Origin: Candidatus Doudnabacteria bacterium
GTDB lineage: Bacteria > Patescibacteriota > Doudnabacteria > UBA920
Length of the DNA: 6,722 nt
Direction: 5' to 3'
Assembly: GCA_016788805.1 (NCBI GenBank)
Contig: JAEUSE010000055.1
Location: forward strand, 1 to 6,722
In this document: in pieces, positions 1-5,005 of the stretch
How positions within the stretch are numbered: the first letter of the stretch is position 1
How the letters are laid out: each line of letters begins with the position of its first letter
The notes under the pieces: generated by a model
The model's database searches: none
Told to the model about the DNA's origin: nothing
Seen by the model: the letters and a program-made list of their open reading frames with translations, nothing else
Translations under genes and position numbers: made by a program

Positions 1-46
1 GTAAAGTATTTTTAAACGTAAATGGGTTTATGGTCATGGTGCGGTT

Positions 47-52
47 TATAAT
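47..52 (+). promoter_or_regulatory. possible -10 box for radC
   Basis: A perfect TATAAT lies here and overlaps an upstream in-frame ATG at 51. A transcript from it would begin near 58-60, which would leave the ATG at 75 as the first usable start. No convincing -35 hexamer is seen 16-18 nt upstream and there is no TGn extension, so this may be chance in AT-rich sequence. Confidence 0.3.
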
Positions 53-74
53 GGAAATAAGTAATGTTACGTGG

Positions 75-746
75 ATGCCGAAAGCAAAAATCAAAAATTT
101 AGAGCGCGTAGAACAGCCAAGAGAGAAGTTGCTTAAGTACGGTCCCGAAAAACTCACGGACGTGGAGTTGTTGGCCATACTGTTACGCACCGGCATGGAA
201 GGGAAGAATGTGTTGGAAGTGGCAAGGTCGGTTACTAAAAAGTTTCCCGGTGTGGCTCTGGCTAATGCCACTGTCTCTGAATTGACCAAAATCAAGGGAG
301 TGGGGGAGGTCAAGGCTTTGGAGCTGGTGGCGTGTTTTGAGCTGGGCCGAAGGTTGCTCAAAGATAAACAAGTAGCGTTGGTCCTTTCGCCGCGAGCGGT
401 GTGGGAGCGCATGGAAGACTTACGCTCCAGCAAGAAAGAGCATTTTGTGGTTTTCTTTCTAGATACGCAAAACCAGCTCATTAAGCGGGAGGTAGTATCT
501 GTCGGCACGCTCAATGCTAGCCTTATTCACCCTCGGGAGGTGTTTGAGCCGGCCGTTAAGCATGTGGTGTCGCATATTATAGTGGCGCACAACCACCCGG
601 CCGGGTCCTTAGAACCAAGCGAGGAAGATTTAGCCGTTACCCACCGCCTGCGTGACGCGGGTTTGGTGCTGGGTATTCAGCTCCTGGACCATGTTATAGT
701 CACCCCGACCGGCTACGCCAGTCTCAAAGAGCAAAACCTACTTTAG
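75..746 (+). CDS. radC: RadC family JAMM/MPN-domain protein (DNA repair protein RadC)
   Basis: RadC proteins (UPF0758) combine an N-terminal helix-hairpin-helix region with a C-terminal JAB/MPN (JAMM) metalloprotease-like fold. They are historically called DNA repair proteins, but their biochemical role is unsettled. From the start at 75 the protein has 223 residues, normal for the family. The N-terminus carries the family signature PREKLLKYGPEKLTDVELLA, followed by LLRTG, and an HhH-like KIKGVGEVKA at about 72-81. The JAMM motif is intact: Glu122, then H172-x-H174-x7-S182-x2-D185 within HNHPAGSLEPSEED, so zinc binding is expected. In-frame ATGs also exist at 30 and 51. I prefer 75 because MPKAKIKNLERVEQPREKLL matches usual RadC N-termini and because a TATAAT overlaps the ATG at 51. 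No Shine-Dalgarno sequence precedes any of the three. It is followed by the longest intergenic region here and is probably transcribed separately from the genes downstream. Confidence 0.93.
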   Translation: MPKAKIKNLERVEQPREKLLKYGPEKLTDVELLAILLRTGMEGKNVLEVARSVTKKFPGVALANATVSELTKIKGVGEVKALELVACFELGRRLLKDKQVALVLSPRAVWERMEDLRSSKKEHFVVFFLDTQNQLIKREVVSVGTLNASLIHPREVFEPAVKHVVSHIIVAHNHPAGSLEPSEEDLAVTHRLRDAGLVLGIQLLDHVIVTPTGYASLKEQNLL

Positions 747-833
747 TCTTCTTGCCTGTTCTTGTTGCGCAACTCTACTTCTTCTCATTCTTCTTATTTT
801 TCTATTATTTCTGGTTTTCTCCCATTTATCCAC
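747..833. other. pyrimidine-rich intergenic tract after radC
   Basis: The stretch after the radC stop is strongly C/T-rich on the + strand, with many CTTCTT-like runs. It contains one perfect short palindrome, GTTGCGCAAC at 764-773, but no stem-loop followed by a U-run, so I do not call a terminator. No coding potential was seen in it. Confidence 0.5.
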
Positions 834-863
834 TTGACGTATTTATCACATGTACACTATTAT
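834..863 (+). promoter_or_regulatory. sigma70-type promoter of the toxin-antitoxin operon
   Basis: A TTGACG -35 hexamer (834-839) is separated by 18 bp from a TATTAT -10 hexamer (858-863). Transcription would start near 870, giving an untranslated leader of about 88 nt before the antitoxin ATG at 958. The -10 box lies at the centre of an inverted repeat that fits an autorepressor operator. It is the best promoter in the window and is correctly placed and oriented for the toxin-antitoxin pair. Confidence 0.75.
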
Positions 864-872
864 GTACATGTG
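847..872. promoter_or_regulatory. inverted-repeat operator with paired TGTACA cores (YefM-type)
   Basis: Perfect 10-bp arms, CACATGTACA (847-856) and TGTACATGTG (863-872), flank the 6-bp spacer CTATTA, which overlaps the -10 box. Within it, TGTACA occurs twice, at 851-856 and 863-868, with centres exactly 12 bp apart. The second core extends to the 8-bp palindrome ATGTACAT. Known: the yefM-yoeB operator of E. coli is described as two palindromes with TGTACA cores, 12 bp apart centre to centre, overlapping the promoter. Inferred: the Phd/YefM antitoxin encoded directly downstream binds here and represses its own operon, with the toxin as corepressor. Confidence 0.78.
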
Positions 873-882
873 TTTTATATAG

Positions 883-900
883 GTCCTATCCGTCCTATCA
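883..900. repeat. two tandem 9-bp units in the leader
   Basis: GTCCTATCC is followed immediately by GTCCTATCA, differing only in the last base. It lies in the presumed untranslated leader, between the operator and the antitoxin start. No function is evident. Confidence 0.5.
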
Positions 901-914
901 GACTTATTTCTACT

Positions 915-954
915 CCCTAATAAGCTAACCAGCTAAAAAGCTAGCAAGCTACTC
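915..954. repeat. 8-bp-period AGCTA array upstream of the antitoxin start
   Basis: AGCTA recurs at 923, 931, 939 and 947 with an exact 8-bp period. The units are AGCTAACC, AGCTAAAA, AGCTAGCA and AGCTACTC. A degenerate fifth unit, CCCTAATA, precedes them at 915 and keeps CTAA in phase. The array ends 3 nt before the ATG at 958 and fills the place where a ribosome-binding site would lie. The period is not a multiple of three, and the units are far too short and unspaced for a CRISPR. Confidence 0.75.
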
Positions 955-957
955 TAT

Positions 958-1317
958 ATGAACCCCAAATACACCCTCCCCATTTCCGAAGCCCGAAAAA
1001 AAATATTCGAAATTGCCGAAGAGGTCCAGAAACCTGGTCGGTATTATACGTTAACAGAAAAGGGGAAGCCTAAGGTTGTGCTGCTTTCCGCAGAAGACTA
1101 TGACAGCCTGCAGGAAACCATTGAGGTATTAAGTATTTTTCCGGATCTAGATAAGGACATTGCTGAATTAAACCACGACATGAAGAGCGGCGCTTACAAG
1201 AAATACACAACACTGGAAGAACTGCTCGCTAAGGATGGTTTTGTGCTCGCAGAAAAAGCTAAACAGGGTTATGAGGTATCAAGTAAGACTAAGGCCAAAA
1301 GCCGAAAAGCATCTTAG
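958..1317 (+). CDS. type II antitoxin, Phd/YefM family
   Basis: This is the antitoxin of a type II toxin-antitoxin pair. It would bind and neutralise the toxin encoded next to it and act as the DNA-binding autorepressor. The N-terminal half (about 1-57 of 119 residues) has the Phd/YefM pattern: LPISEARKKIFEIAEEV, then YYTLTEKGKPKVVLLSAEDY and SLQETIEVL. The middle (about 60-95) is acidic and helical, as expected of the toxin-wrapping segment. The last 15-20 residues are Lys/Ser-rich and basic. At 119 residues it is longer than the common 80-95, and the extra tail is encoded in the region shared with the toxin gene. The 47-nt out-of-frame overlap implies coupled translation. A promoter with paired TGTACA sites lies upstream. 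No Shine-Dalgarno precedes the ATG; the AGCTA array is there instead. Confidence 0.88.
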   Translation: MNPKYTLPISEARKKIFEIAEEVQKPGRYYTLTEKGKPKVVLLSAEDYDSLQETIEVLSIFPDLDKDIAELNHDMKSGAYKKYTTLEELLAKDGFVLAEKAKQGYEVSSKTKAKSRKAS

Positions 1318-1525
1318 TAAATTACCCAAGCCATACCAAGACCGCATTAAGCTCGCCCTTGTAAAGCTAGAAACAGATCCGTACATGGGCAAGCGCTTAC
1401 TGGGAGAGTATAAAGACCAGTATTCGTTTCGGGTGTGGCCGTATCGTCTTGTGTATCAGGTGTACAAGACTATTTTGTACGTGGTGGTAATTGATATTGA
1501 ACACAGGCAGAATATTTACAAGTAG
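1271..1525 (+). CDS. type II toxin, RelE/ParE superfamily (probable mRNA interferase)
   Basis: An 84-residue basic protein of the RelE/ParE fold, probably a ribosome-dependent mRNA endonuclease of the RelE/YoeB kind, although ParE-like gyrase poisoning cannot be excluded from sequence alone. Visible family features are the start MRYQVRLRPKAEKHLSKLPK, the helical segment DRIKLALVKLETDPYMGKRL, the strand SFRVWPYRLVYQV with Arg54 and Arg59, and the C-terminus IEHRQNIYK with His78, Arg79 and Tyr83. Arg59, Arg79 and Tyr83 plausibly match RelE catalytic positions Arg61, Arg81 and Tyr87. The ATG at 1271 was chosen over an in-frame ATG at 1235 because it gives the usual RelE N-terminus; AGGG sits only 2 nt upstream of it. 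The gene starts inside the antitoxin gene in another frame. The helicase ATG follows its stop after 11 nt. Confidence 0.88.
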   Translation: MRYQVRLRPKAEKHLSKLPKPYQDRIKLALVKLETDPYMGKRLLGEYKDQYSFRVWPYRLVYQVYKTILYVVVIDIEHRQNIYK

Positions 1526-1536
1526 TATTAATAGAT

Positions 1537-3624
1537 ATGGACGGAAGTGCTGGAGCAAGAAAATATTCCGTGGATGAGCTGCGGCAAAAGTACCCTCGCA
1601 TGGGCAAGCGGTGGGAGCCGGAGGAAGATGCCAAGCTTAAGGAATTCTACGAAAAGTTTCGAACCGGCGGCAAAATGACTTTTGACGCGTTTTTGGAGTT
1701 TCTGGTTACGGAGTTTGGTCGGGCGGCCGGCGGACTTAAGGCGCGACTCGCCGGTCATTTTGACGATGTGCCCGGCTGGGACTATACCCAAGACCGCTAT
1801 CATACGCAGAGTCTCCAAGAGGAGTTAGATAAAACTTTTACGCCGGAACTAGACGCGCAACTTAAAACTGAATACGAACAGTATTTGGCCAACAAAAGCG
1901 AGACGTACATCACCTTCATTAAGCGCGTGTCCGAGAGCATGGACGACATGGCCACCCGCCTGCTACGCAATCGTTTGGAGCAGCTTGTAGAGGGTGAGTT
2001 GGTTATGTACAAAAAAGCGGACATAAAAAAAGTAGTCGTGCATCCGGCTAAAACCTGGGAGGTGTCTCTAGATAACATAGACTATACCGGCAACGCAGAA
2101 GCGCTGGAAGCTTTGCGGTTGATGGATGAAACGAGTGAGAATGTTTTCCTGACCGGGGAAGCAGGGACCGGTAAGTCCACCTTGCTACAGTATTTCCGCC
2201 AGGTGACTAAAAAGAACGTAGTGGTGTTGGCGCCGACCGGCGTGGCCGCGCTTAATGTAGGCGGACAAACCATTCACTCCTTTTGTGGCTTTGGCCCGGA
2301 CATTACTTTGGCCAAAGTAAAGCGTACTGGTTCTTGGTCGCCCAAAAAAAAGTTGTTAGCTAAGGTTGATGCCATTGTTATAGACGAAATTTCCATGGTG
2401 CGGGCGGACCTGTTGGACTGCGTGGACAAATTTCTCCAGTTAAACGGCCCGCGGGGCCACATTCCCTTTGGCGGCATACAAATGATATTCATTGGCGACT
2501 TGTTTCAGTTGCCGCCGGTAGAAAAAGGGTTCATAACGCAATCGCACTTTTCTAGTTCCAACCCCGCATTGTTTGAAGGTGTAGATGTAGATCCGGACTT
2601 GGCGTATGGAGATGGGTTTGCTAAACCGGCAGGGTCTTATGAAAGCCCTTACTTTTTTGACTCGCGGGTGTACCGGACTACCAACTTTACGCATGTAAGT
2701 TTGCGTAAAATGTATCGCCAACAGGATGAAGTCTTTATAGAAGTCCTAAACGCCGTTCGCAATAACCTGGCCACTAGCCGACACCTGGAAATTTTAAATG
2801 CTCGGGCGCACCAGGAAAACAATAAGTTTAGTTTTGAACAATATGCCATTTACCTTACCCCAACCAACTCCCGGGCTAGGCAAGTCAACAACTTTTTTTT
2901 GGAGCGTTTAACTACACCGCTCCGCACGTACCGGGGTCGAGCCGACGGTTCCTTTGAAGACCGGGAAGCGCCGACCGACTTAGACTTACAAGTTAAAATT
3001 GGCGCGCAGGTTATGATGCTCAACAACGACCAGCGCAAGCGCTGGGTTAACGGCACCATGGGTACCGTCACCGGCATTGCTTCGGCTGTGTCTCGCACAG
3101 AGAGTGTGGGGCAGAGTAGGGAAGCGTATATCCCACCGGTTCTACGCAGTGCCACCCAAGGGGAGTCCTTGGGTCACGTTGCCCAAGGAGTCTCCTTGGG
3201 CGCAAACGAACTCTCCTATGAAGCGGTGTCAGACCAACCCCAACACCGTTCCTCTACCGCGGACGCCATTGTAGTAGAGCTGGAAACCGGAGAAACGGTG
3301 TACGTAGAGCCCTACACTTGGGAAATGTTTAAGTTTATTTACAGCGCAGAAACCGAAAGTTTAGATAGCCAAACCACCGGCACTTTTACGCAGTACCCGT
3401 TTAAGTTGGCCTGGGCCGTTACCATACACAAAGCCCAAGGTAAAACTTTTAGTAAAGTGTATGTGGATTTAGCCACCGGCACCTTTGCCCACGGGCAACT
3501 GTACGTCGCCCTCTCTCGCTGTCGTACCTTGGACGGGTTATACTTAAAGAGTCCTATCACCCAAAAAGACATAATTCTCGACAAGCGCATAGTGGAGTTT
3601 ATGCGCACTGTAGAAAAGGTATAA
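1537..3624 (+). CDS. PIF1-like superfamily 1B DNA helicase with duplicated Myb/SANT-like N-terminus
   Basis: A 695-residue ATP-dependent 5'-3' DNA helicase of the PIF1/RecD2-like SF1B group, expected to act in replication, recombination or resolution of structured DNA. Motifs in order: Walker A GEAGTGKST (207-215), motif Ia APTGVAALNVGGQTIHSF (232-249), Walker B VIDEISMV (281-288), motif III FIGDLFQLPPV (318-328), MYRQ (392-395), GAQVMMLNND then NGTMGTV (489-511), and the C-terminal motifs AWAVTIHKAQGKTFSKVYVD (625-644) and GQLYVALSRCRTLDGL (653-668). All look intact. Two Myb/SANT-like modules lie before the ATPase, at about 26-75 and 101-150. An unusual insert of about 60 residues (515-574) separates NGTMGTVTGI from the strand AIVVELETGETVYV, and its DNA carries two hairpins. 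The start at 1537 keeps a YSVDELRQKYP segment that I recall from related helicases; ATG at 1600 is the alternative. No Shine-Dalgarno is present. It is probably co-transcribed with the toxin-antitoxin pair. Confidence 0.93.
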   Translation: MDGSAGARKYSVDELRQKYPRMGKRWEPEEDAKLKEFYEKFRTGGKMTFDAFLEFLVTEFGRAAGGLKARLAGHFDDVPGWDYTQDRYHTQSLQEELDKTFTPELDAQLKTEYEQYLANKSETYITFIKRVSESMDDMATRLLRNRLEQLVEGELVMYKKADIKKVVVHPAKTWEVSLDNIDYTGNAEALEALRLMDETSENVFLTGEAGTGKSTLLQYFRQVTKKNVVVLAPTGVAALNVGGQTIHSFCGFGPDITLAKVKRTGSWSPKKKLLAKVDAIVIDEISMVRADLLDCVDKFLQLNGPRGHIPFGGIQMIFIGDLFQLPPVEKGFITQSHFSSSNPALFEGVDVDPDLAYGDGFAKPAGSYESPYFFDSRVYRTTNFTHVSLRKMYRQQDEVFIEVLNAVRNNLATSRHLEILNARAHQENNKFSFEQYAIYLTPTNSRARQVNNFFLERLTTPLRTYRGRADGSFEDREAPTDLDLQVKIGAQVMMLNNDQRKRWVNGTMGTVTGIASAVSRTESVGQSREAYIPPVLRSATQGESLGHVAQGVSLGANELSYEAVSDQPQHRSSTADAIVVELETGETVYVEPYTWEMFKFIYSAETESLDSQTTGTFTQYPFKLAWAVTIHKAQGKTFSKVYVDLATGTFAHGQLYVALSRCRTLDGLYLKSPITQKDIILDKRIVEFMRTVEKV
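1612..1986 (+). repeat. tandem duplication encoding two Myb/SANT-like modules
   Basis: Helicase residues 26-75 and 101-150 align at a constant 75-residue offset, with a one-residue shift near the end. Shared positions include P28/P103, E29/E104, D31/D106, A32/A107, L34/L109, K35/K110, Y38/Y113, E39/E114, T48/T123 and F52/F127, with the aromatic pair W26/F101 at the start and an R-x-RL-like end. WEPEEDAKLKEFYE has the look of a Myb/SANT first helix. The similarity is visible in protein only, so the duplication is old. Confidence 0.6.
3154..3201. repeat. two perfect hairpins in direct repeat inside the helicase gene
   Basis: Hairpin 1 has arms ACCCAAGG (3154-3161) and CCTTGGGT (3167-3174) around a 5-nt loop. 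Hairpin 2 has arms GCCCAAGGA (3181-3189) and TCCTTGGGC (3193-3201) around a 3-nt loop. Both contain CCCAAGG-N5-CCTTGGG, start 27 bp apart, and stay in codon register, encoding TQGESLG and AQGVSLG. They lie within the family-atypical insert (3079-3258), which suggests a palindromic repeat element accommodated in frame. Confidence 0.75.
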
Positions 3625-3639
3625 AAGAAATTTCGCGAT

Positions 3640-4137
3640 ATGAAAAAATCTCGAGAAAAGACTATACGAGACGGTCTTCGGGAGTCACACGTGTTCTCGA
3701 AACCGCCTAAAACCCCGGAGAGTGTAGCTGCGCAAAATGAGTCAGGAGTTTTTGAGACGTCAGTAGAACGCAAGACACGCATGCTTGAACGCTTCGACAT
3801 CATCTTAGGCTTGAACGACAGTCCTATTTTGAGAAAGGTCAAAGAGGTGGGTCATGGTTTTCACTTAATTCAGTTGGAGGTATTTGTGTACCGGTTTATT
3901 GAGGCCGGTGAACGGTCCAACTCTTCATACGCAGAAATCGCCGCCAGGCTACAAAACGTGTATGGCCAAGATAAAATATCCGAACAGGTGGTGCGCTTGG
4001 TGGCCAACGGCATACGCGAAGCTTTTTGGAATGCTCTCGACCAACCCGAACAGGAAGCGTTGAGTGCGCAAAAATATAGCACCCATAAATTACCAAAACG
4101 CATAGTCAATTTTATTTTAGGCAACGAAACCGACTAA
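3640..4137 (+). CDS. unrecognised protein with possible helix-turn-helix
   Basis: I do not recognise this 165-residue soluble protein. Residues 1-45 are charged and polar (Lys, Arg, Ser, Glu) and probably disordered. From about 46 the sequence becomes amphipathic and helical: RKTRMLERFDIILGLND, then GFHLIQLEVFVYRFIEAGE. Residues about 96-130 (SSYAEIAARL, a short linker, then ISEQVVRLVANGIREAFW) have the spacing and polarity of a helix-turn-helix, with YAEIAARL typical of a positioning helix. A longer linker than usual (QNVYGQDK) separates the two helices. There are no membrane segments, no cysteines and no visible catalytic motif. It begins 15 nt after the helicase stop and ends 11 nt before the TspO start, so it is likely in the same transcript. 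A DNA-binding partner or regulator linked to the helicase is a guess. The start is the only reasonable ATG and has no Shine-Dalgarno. Confidence 0.72.
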   Translation: MKKSREKTIRDGLRESHVFSKPPKTPESVAAQNESGVFETSVERKTRMLERFDIILGLNDSPILRKVKEVGHGFHLIQLEVFVYRFIEAGERSNSSYAEIAARLQNVYGQDKISEQVVRLVANGIREAFWNALDQPEQEALSAQKYSTHKLPKRIVNFILGNETD

Positions 4138-4148
4138 CACATACTTAT

Positions 4149-4544
4149 ATGAACACGTACAATTGGTACTCTCAGTTATATAAACCCTCCTGGGCGCCGC
4201 CGAGCTGGTTGTTTGGCCCGGTCTGGACAGTGCTCTACGCAATTATTGCCGTGTCGTTTGGTACGGTATTTTACAAAGTTTACACTAAGCAAATTCCGTG
4301 GCTGGTGGCAGTGCCGTTTGTATTGAATTTAGTATTCAATGCCTTATTTACTCCTTTGCAGTTTGGTTTAAAAAATAATTTACTGGCGTCGGTCGACATT
4401 GTCTTGGTTTTAGGTACGCTGGTTTGGGCACTCTGGGCCATTTGGCCGCACGCGCGGTGGGTGACGTATGTAAATATTCCCTATGTGCTCTGGGTTTCCT
4501 TTGCTACTGTGTTGCAATTCACTATTACATATTTAAATCGCTAA
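4149..4544 (+). CDS. tspO: TspO/MBR family tryptophan-rich membrane protein
   Basis: A bacterial relative of the mitochondrial translocator protein TSPO, an inner-membrane protein that binds porphyrins and, in some bacteria, tunes responses to oxygen, light or stress. The 131 residues contain ten tryptophans. Family motifs visible are WYSQLYKPSWAPPSWLFGPV (6-25) followed by WTVLYAIIAVSF, PFVLNLVFNALFTPLQFGLK (56-75), and NIPYVLWVSFATVLQF (109-124). I see four membrane segments, at about 20-42, 50-70, 77-99 and 106-128. Classical TspO proteins have about 150-160 residues and five segments; this one starts right at the conserved loop (the NKPWWNPP region of Rhodobacter TspO), so the first helix is missing. 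The ATG at 4149 is the natural start, 11 nt after the preceding stop, and short forms like this may be normal in the lineage. The stop is 4 nt from the next gene. Confidence 0.92.
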   Translation: MNTYNWYSQLYKPSWAPPSWLFGPVWTVLYAIIAVSFGTVFYKVYTKQIPWLVAVPFVLNLVFNALFTPLQFGLKNNLLASVDIVLVLGTLVWALWAIWPHARWVTYVNIPYVLWVSFATVLQFTITYLNR

Positions 4545-4548
4545 ACGT

Positions 4549-4965
4549 ATGAACATGTTTAAAGAGAGCAAGGTTCGCACAGTGACCGAGTATCTGGTAA
4601 CGCTGCCGGCAGAAAGAAAGGAAGCGGTGCGTGCGGTTCACGAGATTATCCGAAAAACAGTACCAAAACTTAAAGTCTATTTTGCAGGCAATATGATTGG
4701 CTACGGTAGTTTTCAGTATAAGAATTATAAAAAAGAAATTATTCAGTGGCCGGTGGTCGCTTTGGCCAATCAAAAGCAGTACATAAGTGTTTACGTGTGT
4801 TCAATTATTGACGGTAGGTATGTGGCAGAAAGGTATAAAACAGAGTTGGGTAAGGTGAAAGTTGGGCGTAGCTGTATCAGTTTTAAAAAATTGGCAGACC
4901 TCCATCTGCCCACTCTAAAACGGGTATTACAGCTGGCCGCACGGCACCCCGGCCTTACCCCCTAG
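4549..4965 (+). CDS. DUF1801 (YdhG-like) domain protein
   Basis: A 138-residue soluble protein of the DUF1801 family, a small alpha/beta fold often annotated YdhG-like and sometimes compared with frataxin-like iron chaperones. No function is firmly established. Family features are the N-terminal VTEYLVTLPAERKEAVRAVH with the helix EIIRKTVPKL (about 12-41), the glycine-rich NMIGYGSF (48-54), the strand region WPVVALANQKQYISVYV (67-83), and C-terminal GKVKVGRSCISFKKLADL (101-118) followed by a helix. It starts 4 nt after the tspO stop, which points to tight co-transcription; ATG at 4555 is an alternative start two codons in. Pairing with a porphyrin-binding TspO makes a metal or porphyrin link tempting, but nothing in the sequence proves it. 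A 40-nt AT-rich gap follows with no clear promoter. Confidence 0.85.
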   Translation: MNMFKESKVRTVTEYLVTLPAERKEAVRAVHEIIRKTVPKLKVYFAGNMIGYGSFQYKNYKKEIIQWPVVALANQKQYISVYVCSIIDGRYVAERYKTELGKVKVGRSCISFKKLADLHLPTLKRVLQLAARHPGLTP

Positions 4966-5005
4966 TGTTTTTAAACTCGTATGCCTAATTAACCATTTTC
5001 ATTTT

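Noticed and set aside
764..773. GTTGCGCAAC palindrome as a radC terminator
   Set aside because: No loop and no adjoining U-run; it cannot form a typical intrinsic terminator hairpin.
847..872. Inverted repeat as a LexA/SOS box
   Set aside because: It does not fit CTGT-N8-ACAG or GAAC-N4-GTTC, and the TGTACA pairing fits the downstream antitoxin better.
915..954. AGCTA array as a CRISPR
   Set aside because: Units are 8 bp with no spacers and no cas genes nearby.
1235..1270. Upstream ATG of the toxin frame as its start
   Set aside because: It would add twelve residues unlike RelE N-termini and lengthen the overlap to 83 nt; MRYQVRLRP from 1271 is the family-like start.
2446..2458. GGCCC-GCG-GGGCC inverted repeat in the helicase gene
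   Set aside because: Only 5-bp arms, in a GC-rich stretch between conserved motifs, with no second copy seen; likely chance.
3077..3274. + strand open frame of 65 codons inside the helicase gene
   Set aside because: It overlaps the repeat-bearing insert in another frame while the helicase frame continues through. Its PKGSPW/PKESPW repeats come from the hairpins.
3339..3842. Long open frame on the minus strand (167 codons)
   Set aside because: It lies antisense across the helicase C-terminal motifs and the next gene, its product is basic and low in recognisable features, and the + strand frames are clearly real.
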